Positions 1 through 6,519 of a DNA stretch of 16,240 nt are shown here, piece by piece. Source of the stretch: Deltaproteobacteria bacterium (GTDB lineage Bacteria > Desulfobacterota > Desulfobacteria > C00003060 > C00003106); assembly GCA_019314005.1 (NCBI GenBank), contig JAFDAE010000078.1, positions 1 to 16,240 of the forward strand, read 5' to 3'. The notes beneath the pieces are model-generated. The model saw only the letters and a program-made list of their open reading frames with translations, searched no databases and was not told the DNA's origin. Position 1 is the stretch's first letter, and each line of letters starts with the position of its first letter. The translations under genes were made by a program, and so were the position numbers.

Positions 1-168
1 CTTTTTGTAGAATTTGTCATCAAAGGCCTTTAAATCAACATTCGCGGCGTGCAAGTATGGATGAAACGCGTCAAGTGCCTCGATGGTCATGTAGCCATTA
101 GAGACAAAGATATTCTTTAGCCCCTTCTCAGTGGCAAGCTTTGCGGTATCATAAGCGAATTCAAAAAA
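1..168. repeat. Second copy of the middle of amrS
   Basis: Bases 1-114 match 696-809 without a mismatch, and bases 116-168 match 864-916 with one mismatch. Base 115 is a further mismatch (C against T at 863); the other is at 127 (C against T at 875). This copy lacks the 53-bp duplication. Both differences are synonymous in the amrS frame (AAG/AAA Lys and GAG/GAA Glu). Confidence 0.9.
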
Positions 169-255
169 GCCGTCTCCTTCGAGTTCGGTAATGGTATCAC
201 TTTCCGCCACGCCGTATCTTACTTTATTCCCTGTAGCGAATCGGTAAAACTTCAT
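1..255 (-). CDS. Fumarylacetoacetate hydrolase family protein start, fused in frame to an AmrS segment (partial, runs off window)
   Basis: The reading frame opens at the ATG at 255-253 and stays open to the window edge (85 codons). Codons 1-29 (MKFYRFATGNKVRYGVAESD, then TITELEGDG) resemble the N-terminal domain of fumarylacetoacetate hydrolase (FAH) family enzymes, which often begin this way with a conserved RYG and ELEGD. From codon 30 (base 168) the sequence switches to the middle of the neighbouring AmrS gene (FFEFAYDTAK onward) and stays in frame to the edge. The ATG overlaps the stop of the upstream amrS fragment (ATGA), so the original order was amrS then FAH with translational coupling. 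The switch lies in a TTTTTTGAATTC stretch also present in amrS at 905-916. This is either a real tandem duplication or an assembly join. An intact FAH gene may lie further left. The FAH assignment rests on only 29 residues. Confidence 0.55.
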   Translation of the reverse strand, partial: MKFYRFATGNKVRYGVAESDTITELEGDGFFEFAYDTAKLATEKGLKNIFVSNGYMTIEALDAFHPYLHAANVDLKAFDDKFYKK

Positions 256-1321
256 TGTCCCCACACTCCCTCAACAATGGACCCACAATTTGGACATTTT
301 CCATCGGCAATCGTATTTCGGGAGATTTGAAATCCGAATCGTTCTATCAAGGTTGCTTTACAATTGTGACATATTGTATTTTCACCAATATCTCCAGGCA
401 AATTCCCCGCATAAACATATCGGAGTCCGGCATCCAAACCAATCTTGCATGCTTTGTGGACCAGTTCCGGAGGGGTGCTCGGCTTGTCTAAAAGCTTATA
501 GGTAGGATAAAACCGGCTGACATGCCAGGGGGTTTCCGGCCCGAGCGACTCTACAATGAATGCGGCAAGTTTTTTTAATAATACTTCATCATCATTCAGG
601 CCGGGAATTAAAAGAGTGGTTACTTCCAAATGGATGTTCAAGGCCTTCATATGTTTCAGTGTTTCAAGTACCGGTTTTAGTCGCGCACCGCAGATCTTTT
701 TGTAGAATTTGTCATCAAAGGCCTTTAAATCAACATTCGCGGCGTGCAAGTATGGATGAAACGCGTCAAGTGCCTCGATGGTCATGTAGCCATTAGAGAC
801 AAAGATATTTGAAACGCGTCAAGTGCCTCGATGGTCATGTAGCCATTAGAGACAAAGATATTTTTTAGCCCCTTTTCAGTGGCAAGCTTTGCGGTATCAT
901 AAGCGAATTCAAAAAATATGGTCGGCTCCGTATAGGTGTATGAAATGGTCTTGCATCCCCTGGCAAGCGCCGCTTCCACTACCGCATCAGGGGTGCTTGT
1001 ATCCCCCAAAATGATGCCACGGTCGTGCGGCATCTGAGATATGTCCGCATTCTGGCAGAAGAGGCAGCGGAAGTTGCATCCTGCGGTGGCTATAGAGTAA
1101 GAAAGGGAGCCCGGATGAAAGTGAAAAAGGGGTTTCTTTTCAATAGGATCTACGTGTTGAGCGATCAATTTTCCGTATACCAGGCTCATTAGGGCCCCGC
1201 CCTGGTTTTCACGGACTCCGCAGATACCCCGCTTCCCGTCTTGAATTGTACAGCGATGGTTGCAAAGATTGCAATGTACTTCGTTGTCCTTCAACTTTTT
1301 ATATAGTACAGCCTCTTTCAT
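252..1321 (-). pseudogene. amrS: AmrS-type radical SAM enzyme of the AmmeMemoRadiSam group, frameshifted
   Basis: Two abutting fragments make one gene. The N-terminal part (1321-782, 179 codons) has a Cys-rich start (C17, C20, C24, C34) and the radical SAM motif CNFRCLFC at residues 82-89. The C-terminal part (785-252) ends in a zinc-ribbon-like pair, CHNC and CPNC. Removing one copy of a 53-bp exact tandem duplication (758-863) joins them into a protein of about 338 residues, close to the usual length of this family. The duplication shifts the frame after residue 170, adds a few foreign residues and stops. The C-terminal fragment could restart at an internal ATG (785) but would lack the Fe-S site. 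The substrate of AmrS enzymes is not established; they resemble pyruvate-formate-lyase activases. The gene start overlaps the methyltransferase stop (ATGA) and its own stop overlaps the FAH start, so it was the middle gene of an operon. Confidence 0.85.
758..863. repeat. Exact 53-bp tandem duplication inside amrS
   Basis: The 53 bases at 758-810 are repeated without a mismatch at 811-863, starting GAAACGCGTCAAGTGCC and ending AAAGATATTT. Because 53 is not a multiple of three, the duplication breaks the amrS frame. Inexact overlap handling during assembly could give the same picture. Confidence 0.95.
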
Positions 1322-2109
1322 AGCTCCATTCCCCCAAATGGGTCGATCCGGTCTCTGATTACTCCTGTTGCCATATCACTTCTTTTTTTTGTATAGTTGA
1401 GCGTAACTTCAATATTTTTAGTCTGATACGTAGGGAGCAGTGGAATAATCATCCCGATAAAGGCTCCAAAGGGAGACCTCTGTATCAGAGTCCAACGTTC
1501 CAATCTCTTTGTATAAGACCGTAACTTCGCAGGAAATAGCGAGACGGTCCTCCACGAAATAGGCGCATCACCCACCACTGATCGTACCTGTTTCTGGAGT
1601 CCCCATACGCTGGAAAAACGCGCCTTGTTATAAATAGTCTCTGTAAAGATCCCTCTTATTCTTCTTTCTATTCCCTTTAATGCGTACGTATTTAATACCC
1701 CCAAAAAGACCCTGTCTCTCGCAACTCTGCACGCTTCTTCAATCGCCTTGATCGGATTTTCTGTAAATTCGAGTGCAGTTATCAATGTGACGATGTCAAA
1801 TGCATTATCCTCGAATGGAAGGTCCTCGGCAACGCCACGTCGCAGTTCAGCCCTGTGTCCTAATTTTTGTCTGGCGATATCGAGCATGTAGGGTGAGGGA
1901 TCAAGGCCGGTCACATACAATTCCATATCAGCAAAAAAATTGAGATGGGTCCCTGTGCCGCATCCAATGTCAAGAAGGCGTTCACCTGGCTGAGGCGATA
2001 AGAGCTTTACAATCAGCTCATTTTCCAGTTCAAAGACAAACTTGTTCTTTGGGTCCTCAAACCATTTATCATAACCTCGCGCGGTCTTGAAATCAAAGAC
2101 GTAGTTCAT
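1318..2109 (-). CDS. Class I SAM-dependent methyltransferase (type 11-like)
   Basis: The 263-residue protein has the Rossmann-fold SAM-binding motif LLDIGCGTGTHL at about residues 45-56, an acidic strand-2 end (GLDPS), and the later motifs EDLPFEDNAFDIVTLITALEF and EACRV typical of methyltransferase-11 proteins. The C-terminal third is basic and hydrophobic and is not recognisable to me, so the substrate cannot be named. It starts at an ATG at 2109 without a strong Shine-Dalgarno sequence, and its stop overlaps the amrS start by four bases, so the two were probably translated together. It is the first gene of a minus-strand operon diverging from ssb. Pairing with a radical SAM gene suggests a shared pathway, but this is only inferred from position. 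Confidence 0.85.
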   Translation of the reverse strand: MNYVFDFKTARGYDKWFEDPKNKFVFELENELIVKLLSPQPGERLLDIGCGTGTHLNFFADMELYVTGLDPSPYMLDIARQKLGHRAELRRGVAEDLPFEDNAFDIVTLITALEFTENPIKAIEEACRVARDRVFLGVLNTYALKGIERRIRGIFTETIYNKARFSSVWGLQKQVRSVVGDAPISWRTVSLFPAKLRSYTKRLERWTLIQRSPFGAFIGMIIPLLPTYQTKNIEVTLNYTKKRSDMATGVIRDRIDPFGGMEL

Positions 2110-2213
2110 GTCAGTATTAAATTAATTTTACCAAATGGGTCGAATTTCTGAAATACCTAATCCAAAAAAAAGAATTTAGCAAGCGGAAAGCTCTCTATTA
2201 AAAGTAAAAGCGC

Positions 2214-2242
2214 TTGACTTTGCCCCCTGTTGCTTCTATAAA
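2214..2242 (+). promoter_or_regulatory. Sigma-70-type promoter for ssb
   Basis: TTGACT at 2214-2219 and TATAAA at 2237-2242 are separated by 17 bases. The predicted start near 2249 gives a leader of about 155 nucleotides that carries an inverted-repeat element before ssb. Confidence 0.6.
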
Positions 2243-2281
2243 TTATTGCAATTTGCTTTTCTTAATCTGACGTTAACTTGT

Positions 2282-2387
2282 GTTTACTCAGAAATGGTAG
2301 ATTTTGTCCCAAGACAAGGCCGCACATCCCGCCCTGGCGGGACGGAGAACGCCGTATTGGGGCAAAAGGTGCCATTTGTGGATGGAC
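2282..2387. mobile_element. MITE-like inverted-repeat element in the ssb leader
   Basis: The right end reads ATTTGTGGATGGAC and the left end CAGAAATGGTAGATTTTG, which are imperfect inverted copies. The interior has CAAGACAAGGCCG and the palindrome TCCCGCCCTGGCGGGA. The same end and interior words occur in the element at 15279-15439, in the same relative order on the opposite strand. The element ends 18 bases before the ssb ATG and lies wholly in its predicted leader. Its left boundary is uncertain. Confidence 0.5.
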
Positions 2388-2405
2388 ACCATGGGGGTAT
2401 TTTGC

Positions 2406-2825
2406 ATGGCCAGTGTCAATAAAGTAATCCTTGTAGGAAATTTGGGAAGGGATCCTGAAATTCGTTATACGGCAAGCGGAACTGCTGTAGCAAACTTTAG
2501 CATTGCAACTACTGATAACTGGACCAATAAGGACGGTACAAAAGAAACACGGACTGAATGGCACCGTATAGTCGCTTGGGGACGTCTTGGAGAAATCTGC
2601 GGCGAATACCTTTCCAAAGGAAGGAGTGTATACATTGAAGGCCGTATCCAGACAAGAGAATGGGAAGATAAAGAAGGTAATAAAAGACAGACTACAGAAA
2701 TCGTTGCTAATCAGATGCAAATGTTAGGAGGGAAAGGGTATACGGAATCCTTACCAGAAGAGCCGCCATCAGCAGCCAACAATAATACAAAGACCGAAAT
2801 TAAACAAGACGATATCCCGTTCTAA
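2406..2825 (+). CDS. ssb: Single-stranded DNA-binding protein SSB
   Basis: SSB coats single-stranded DNA during replication, repair and recombination and recruits partner proteins by its C-terminal tip. The 139-residue protein has the OB-fold signature [20 protein letters not shown], the inner [14 protein letters not shown] strand and [12 protein letters not shown], followed by a short Asn/Glu-rich linker and the acidic tip DDIPF. I chose the ATG at 2406 because family proteins begin here and a GGGGG run sits eight bases upstream. An in-frame ATG at 2391 would add five residues, and still longer in-frame extensions read into the inverted-repeat element and are not credible. It stands alone on the plus strand and faces tatA. 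The length is slightly short for the family because the linker is short. Confidence 0.95.
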   Translation: MASVNKVILVGNLGRDPEIRYTASGTAVANFSIATTDNWTNKDGTKETRTEWHRIVAWGRLGEICGEYLSKGRSVYIEGRIQTREWEDKEGNKRQTTEIVANQMQMLGGKGYTESLPEEPPSAANNNTKTEIKQDDIPF

Positions 2826-2996
2826 GTCGTCAAGTAAAAATAACTTATACATCTTGCTTGTCCTTTTGCTTGTTTTCTGTGTTCCGTCAAGGCTTACATA
2901 ACTCGTTATGCGCGCCTTAACGCGCCTTTAAAACAAACAAAATTACGGCGTAATCCGTACAACTTATTTATACTTGCCTCCTAAGCTTTCAAAAAC

Positions 2997-3191
2997 TTAA
3001 TCCTTCTTTTCGTTTTCCAGTTTTGCTGCATCCTCTTCATCTGGTTTCTCTTCCACCTCTTTTGTTGCCTTTTTGAAATTTTTGATCCCCTTGCCAATCC
3101 CGCTTCCAATCTCTGGGAGTTTCCCAGCTCCAAATATAACAAGGATAATGATCAAAATTATAATCAATTCCGGCATACCAATACCAAACAT
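2997..3191 (-). CDS. tatA: Sec-independent protein translocase subunit TatA/E
   Basis: TatA forms the pore-like oligomer that moves folded twin-arginine proteins across the cytoplasmic membrane. The 64-residue protein has a short N-terminus, one membrane span (about residues 8-21), the [10 protein letters not shown] hinge motif at 20-29, an amphipathic helix with [10 protein letters not shown], and a charged C-terminal tail ([17 protein letters not shown]). The ATG at 3191 follows GGAGGT by eight bases. It is monocistronic here with its own promoter. QrcB in the same window carries a twin-arginine signal, so it is a plausible client. TatA and TatE cannot be told apart by sequence here. Confidence 0.93.
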   Translation of the reverse strand: MFGIGMPELIIILIIILVIFGAGKLPEIGSGIGKGIKNFKKATKEVEEKPDEEDAAKLENEKKD

Positions 3192-3233
3192 GCGGACGTA
3201 CCTCCTGATTATTTCATGTATTTAAACTTCTTA

Positions 3234-3262
3234 AATGTAGATTACTTTTTGCCCATTGTCAA
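3234..3262 (-). promoter_or_regulatory. Sigma-70-type promoter for tatA
   Basis: On the minus strand TTGACA (3262-3257) is followed after 17 bases by TACATT (3239-3234), about 40 bases upstream of the tatA start. The same two hexamers and spacing occur before the antitoxin gene. Confidence 0.6.
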
Positions 3263-3325
3263 GAACTCGACATCGTTAACAAAACCTATTTTTGTTTCTA
3301 ACTGATGCATAGTTCTTGATATTTT

Positions 3326-3334
3326 TGTTATAAT
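3326..3334 (+). promoter_or_regulatory. Extended -10 promoter for the moaB-like gene
   Basis: TGTTATAAT gives a perfect -10 hexamer with the TGn extension. No good -35 hexamer lies at the usual distance, as expected for an extended -10 promoter. The leader to the ATG at 3413 would be about 70 nucleotides. Confidence 0.45.
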
Positions 3335-3412
3335 GAGTAAATATTAAATATTAGAAAGTTGTGTCGATAAACAGGTGGCATCTCAAGTTAAACACCACAC
3401 AGGAATTGCATT

Positions 3413-3922
3413 ATGGGTATCAGCGCCGATAAACATAAGGCTGATGGATTACCAACAGTATCTATAGGAATAGTTGCGGTCTCTACATCAAGGACTCTTC
3501 TGGAAGATGAGAGTGGGCAATGGATATCTAAAGCTGTAAAACTTAGGGGCCATACCGTCTTAACTCACCAAATAGCGCCGGATAAAGCCAAAACAATACA
3601 AAGCGTTGTTCGCGCTGTCATCAATAAAGAAAAACCTCAGGTATTAATAGTGACCGGAGGAACCGGAATAAGTTCTACTGACGTAACAATAGAGGCTATT
3701 CGCCCTCTTTTTTGTAAGGAGCTTACCGCATTTTCAGCCCTGTTTTCTCAACTGAGCTATTATGAAATTGGCTCCGCGGCTCTCCTTTCCCGTGCCACTG
3801 CCGGGCTGATTGAAAAAACAGTGACGTTTTGCCTGCCTGGTAGCCTTGATGCATGCAAGCTTGCATTGGAGGCCCTTATTTTCCCTGAAATGGGACACCT
3901 TGTAACACATGCCGAGCAATAG
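3413..3922 (+). CDS. moaB: MoaB/Mog-family molybdenum cofactor biosynthesis protein
   Basis: Proteins of this family bind molybdopterin and adenylylate it before metal insertion, or are close relatives of unclear activity. The 169-residue protein has the family fold start (TVSIGIVAVSTSRT), the pterin-binding TGGTG at residues 81-85 and TDVTIEAI at 89-96, where relatives usually have RDVTPEA. The ATG at 3413 follows AGGA. The stop codon is TAG, whose G is the first base of the MITE. Joining the flanks without the element gives CAA TAA, so the insertion changed TAA to TAG without lengthening the protein. Proximity to the pterin-family gene qrcB fits a cofactor role, but MoaB is used by any molybdoenzyme in the cell. 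Confidence 0.88.
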   Translation: MGISADKHKADGLPTVSIGIVAVSTSRTLLEDESGQWISKAVKLRGHTVLTHQIAPDKAKTIQSVVRAVINKEKPQVLIVTGGTGISSTDVTIEAIRPLFCKELTAFSALFSQLSYYEIGSAALLSRATAGLIEKTVTFCLPGSLDACKLALEALIFPEMGHLVTHAEQ

Positions 3923-4063
3923 AGACCTTTGCATAACTGCCATTTCTCCGTGATGCGGCGTCAGGCTTCAAACTTTAATCCTCAAAATACCTAATGTATT
4001 CCTCCGGTTAAAGTTTTTGCCTTCCTTGCCTGACGAAAAAATGTCGCGTTATGCAAAGGTCTC
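3922..4063. mobile_element. 142-bp MITE, copy A
   Basis: Perfect 16-bp terminal inverted repeats GAGACCTTTGCATAAC (3922-3937) and GTTATGCAAAGGTCTC (4048-4063) enclose an inner inverted pair GCGTCAGGC and GCCTGACG. A 5-bp target duplication CAATA flanks it (3917-3921 and 4064-4068). There is no coding capacity. A second copy of the same length and about 94% identity lies at 9757-9898 in opposite orientation. A transposase acting on these ends is not in the window. Confidence 0.88.
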
Positions 4064-4067
4064 CAAT

Positions 4068-4108
4068 AAAAAAGCGCATGAGCCAATTTAGCTTCACGCG
4101 CTTTTTTT
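4068..4108. terminator. Bidirectional intrinsic terminator between moaB and the qrc operon
   Basis: AAAAAAGCGC (4068-4077) pairs with GCGCTTTTTT (4098-4107), with a further short TGAGC/GCTTCA stem inside. The T-run serves the plus strand and the A-run gives a T-run on the minus strand, so it can end both converging transcripts. The MITE sits between it and moaB. Confidence 0.75.
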
Positions 4109-4132
4109 ATATATGATGTGTTCGGGATAATG

Positions 4133-4282
4133 TTAGTGATGTCCGCCTTTTTTCAAATCAATAAAGCTCTTAATTGCAGCGTAAGTAAGGCCCATCCCTA
4201 AAATCGACAGAGCATACCAAAGCGCCCCGTGAAATACCATATGACCGAGATCCCAATGCCACTCAAAGGAGAAAGGAAACAT
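4133..4282 (-). CDS. Small single-span membrane protein next to qrcD
   Basis: I do not recognise a named family. The ATG at 4282 is preceded by AAAGGGG at about ten bases, and the frame runs 49 codons to TAA at 4135-4133. The protein begins MFPFSFEWHWDLGHMVFHGA, has one hydrophobic span (about residues 16-38, LWYALSILGMGLTYAAI) and ends in a short charged tail, DLKKGGHH. The aromatic- and His-rich N-terminus before a clean span, the good ribosome site, and position last in the qrc operon, just before the terminator, argue for a real gene. It could be an accessory subunit or assembly factor of the Qrc complex; that role is inferred only from position. A low-complexity repeat separates it from qrcD. 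Confidence 0.7.
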   Translation of the reverse strand: MFPFSFEWHWDLGHMVFHGALWYALSILGMGLTYAAIKSFIDLKKGGHH

Positions 4283-4299
4283 AGCTAATATACCCCTTT

Positions 4300-4417
4300 C
4301 GATTGACGATTTCCGATTGAAGATTGACTATTTAATGAACAATCTTTTGCTTAGTCAATAGTCAATCTCCACTCTTCAATAGTCAATCTTCAATAATCAA
4401 TAATCAATCTTCAATCC
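4300..4417. repeat. AT-rich ATTGA-type repeat tract after qrcD
   Basis: The minus strand carries many variants of seven-base words such as ATTGAAG, ATTGACT and ATTGATT. AGATTGACTATT (4321-4332) and AATAGTCAATCT (4357-4368) form an inverted pair. The word AATACCCCT or a near copy lies on each side. No gene is seen. It could pair in mRNA between qrcD and the small gene. Confidence 0.6.
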
Positions 4418-4425
4418 CAATACCC

Positions 4426-5655
4426 CTACGGATTTAATTCTTTCTCCTGAGGAAAGACAGGGAGATACCGATAGGATAACGATATTAAGATTGCGCCGTA
4501 TGCAAACGGGGCCAGTGATGTAACCCATTCCGCCCAGTTCGGGATGTAATTTACGAACTTGTCAAATGGCATTACCGGCAGGGCAAGCGCCTGCACCGTC
4601 ATTACATAACGATTCAAACATATGCCGATACAAGTCAGTATAGCGGCGGGAATCAACAGCATGTTGTTGTTGCGTCCCTTTTCGGTAATGAGAATAGCGG
4701 CCGGAATGGCGCCACAAAACCCGAGTTCCGCGATGAGAATCCAAATTGTAAAGGGTGCCTGCGGGTAAAAATCCATGAAGCTCACTCCCATATTAGGCGC
4801 GGTTACCATTGCCCAGTAGACAGTATCGAGTGTCTTCACCAATAGATAACCAACCAGGAGCCATCCGGAAACCTTGGCCAGTTTTACAATAACATTTTGT
4901 TTGACTAATTTTTTCCTTGTGATCAGCTCAGTAATCCGCGTGACCAAGATGGTGAAACAGGGACCGCAGGCAATGGCCGAAAAGATAAAGAGGAAAAAGG
5001 TCGTAGGCCAAATAGCAAAATGTTGCCTAAAGGCAAAGGGACGTCCGAAGAGAACTCCGGCGACCCCGCCTAATGAGCCCTGGTGGAAGAACGACAAAAA
5101 GGCGCCTGTCGCGGCAAAAACCGCCATAATATGATGAAGATTATGGCTGAAGTGGTGAACAAGAGGAATCTTGTCAAGCTGCCTGTTTTCCAGGACCAAA
5201 GGAATATATTCAATCGTAAGAACCATGAAGTAAGCCGAAATGCAGAATGCCACCTCTGTCAACATCGAATGTACATTGGCGTGCCAGAAGATGTGCCAAC
5301 CACGGAGCGGTTGTCCGATGTCGAGCGCCAGGATGGCCAAGGCGGAACTGTAGCAGATAAAACCTATGATCACTACAAAATTTATAATAGGCTTAAAGTC
5401 TTCTATCCCGAGGATGTACCGCATAAAGCCGGTAAAAAAAGCCCCCGCCCCGAGCGCGATAATAGCAAGGTCGGCGGTGATCCAGGCGCCAAATCCAAAG
5501 TAATCATTCAGGTTTGTCTGATTTAAGCCTTTAAGCCAGCACACACCCGCGCCTGCTAACGCCCACAGCATCAAGAGAGACCAAAAGCCAATCCAGAGGG
5601 CGAACTTCCCGAACGAACAACGCTTAACGCCTTCGGGTATCAATGCAGAATCCAT
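4426..5655 (-). CDS. qrcD: Menaquinone reductase QrcD, NrfD/PsrC-family membrane subunit
   Basis: QrcD is the integral membrane subunit that binds menaquinone in the Qrc complex. The 409-residue protein has about ten hydrophobic spans over its whole length, as in NrfD-type proteins (for example FALWIGFWSLLMLWALAGAG, and late LIAELGFCGAIPAAILI). Polar and charged residues within or next to spans (GFMRYILGIED, HHFSHNLHHIM, LNRYVMTVQ) are the sort used for quinone or proton handling, but I cannot assign exact residues. The ATG at 5655 follows GAGGAG by eight bases, and the gene starts 44 bases after qrcC ends. NrfD proteins also occur in ActC of alternative complex III and in DsrMKJOP. The neighbours set this one as QrcD. 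Confidence 0.88.
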   Translation of the reverse strand: MDSALIPEGVKRCSFGKFALWIGFWSLLMLWALAGAGVCWLKGLNQTNLNDYFGFGAWITADLAIIALGAGAFFTGFMRYILGIEDFKPIINFVVIIGFICYSSALAILALDIGQPLRGWHIFWHANVHSMLTEVAFCISAYFMVLTIEYIPLVLENRQLDKIPLVHHFSHNLHHIMAVFAATGAFLSFFHQGSLGGVAGVLFGRPFAFRQHFAIWPTTFFLFIFSAIACGPCFTILVTRITELITRKKLVKQNVIVKLAKVSGWLLVGYLLVKTLDTVYWAMVTAPNMGVSFMDFYPQAPFTIWILIAELGFCGAIPAAILITEKGRNNNMLLIPAAILTCIGICLNRYVMTVQALALPVMPFDKFVNYIPNWAEWVTSLAPFAYGAILISLSYRYLPVFPQEKELNP

Positions 5656-5699
5656 ATCAGCTACTCCTCTAAAATCACTTGTTGTTAATGATTAATAGG

Positions 5700-6491
5700 T
5701 TACTTACTCTTTTCTCCTTTAAGATAATTATCACCCGCCCTGCGGACCCAGCTTCGCGTGGACATGTAATAGACCTTCGGGTTTGTCCCTAATCTTTCAA
5801 GGAGTCGAAAAGCATAAGGGCTCTTTTTCAGCTTATAAACCCCATGCTCGTGATTGTTCAAGTCGCCAAAGGTAATAGCGTCTGCCGGACAGGCCTGAGT
5901 ACATGCAGTCTGATACTCATGCTCGTGGATCTCCCGACGTCCTTCCACATAGGCCTTATCACGTGCCCTTTGAAATCGATGAAAACAGAACGTACATTTT
6001 TCCACGACACCCCGCATCCGAGGTGATACATCCGGGCTCAAAGCCTTCTCCATATTCTCCGGCCAAACCGGATCCCACCAGTTAAAATACCGGGCGTGAT
6101 AGGGACATGCCGCCATACAATACCGGCATCCGAAACATCGTGTAGGGACCTGGCTCACAATACCTGTTTCAAAATCATAATCAGTAGCAACAGCAGGGCA
6201 CACTGAAACACACGGCGAATGACCATGATCACCTTCACAATGCATGCACGGCCGTGGAAAGTAGCAAATATCTATATCGGGATATGATTTTCCGTTCGTT
6301 GCCTTAAAGACACGCATCCACGCTGTGCTGACAAGTTTGTCGGATTCATCCTTTCTAAAAGGGACATTATTTTCCGTCATGCATGCCACCATGCACGCGC
6401 CACATCCCGTACACTTGTCCAGGTCGATGACCATTCCGTATTTGTACTTCTCTGTATGTCCGTGAGCGCCTTCTTTATGTTCCTCTTTCAT
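5700..6491 (-). CDS. qrcC: Menaquinone reductase QrcC, four-cluster iron-sulfur subunit
   Basis: QrcC relays electrons between the cytochrome/QrcB part and the membrane subunit. The 263-residue protein has sixteen cysteines in four ferredoxin-like groups: C27, C30, C33, C37; C82, C85, C94, C98; C119, C122, C125, C129; and C166, C169, C197, C201. This is the DmsB/NrfC/PsrB pattern of paired clusters. The N-terminus is His/Lys/Glu-rich with no signal peptide, so export, if the complex faces the periplasm, would be with Tat-exported QrcB. The ATG at 6491 follows AGAGGT, and 28 bases separate it from qrcB. The cysteine pattern predicts four cubanes, although family members have been reported to hold a 3Fe-4S centre as well. 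Confidence 0.9.
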   Translation of the reverse strand: MKEEHKEGAHGHTEKYKYGMVIDLDKCTGCGACMVACMTENNVPFRKDESDKLVSTAWMRVFKATNGKSYPDIDICYFPRPCMHCEGDHGHSPCVSVCPAVATDYDFETGIVSQVPTRCFGCRYCMAACPYHARYFNWWDPVWPENMEKALSPDVSPRMRGVVEKCTFCFHRFQRARDKAYVEGRREIHEHEYQTACTQACPADAITFGDLNNHEHGVYKLKKSPYAFRLLERLGTNPKVYYMSTRSWVRRAGDNYLKGEKSK

Positions 6492-6519
6492 CGTTACCTC
6501 TTCCTCGTTTACCTTTTCA

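Noticed and set aside
2304..2405. 34-codon N-terminal extension of SSB
   Set aside because: It reads through the inverted-repeat element; a similar start, MSQDKA, appears in the related element at 15420 on the other strand, so it is repeat-derived. SSB proteins begin at MASVNKV.
2262..2720. 152-codon minus-strand frame opposite ssb
   Set aside because: ssb on the plus strand is certain; this frame is its complement and shows no family features.
2908..2926. GCGCG-CCTTAA-CGCGC hairpin between ssb and tatA
   Set aside because: The stem has only five pairs and no T-run follows on either strand, so I do not call a terminator.
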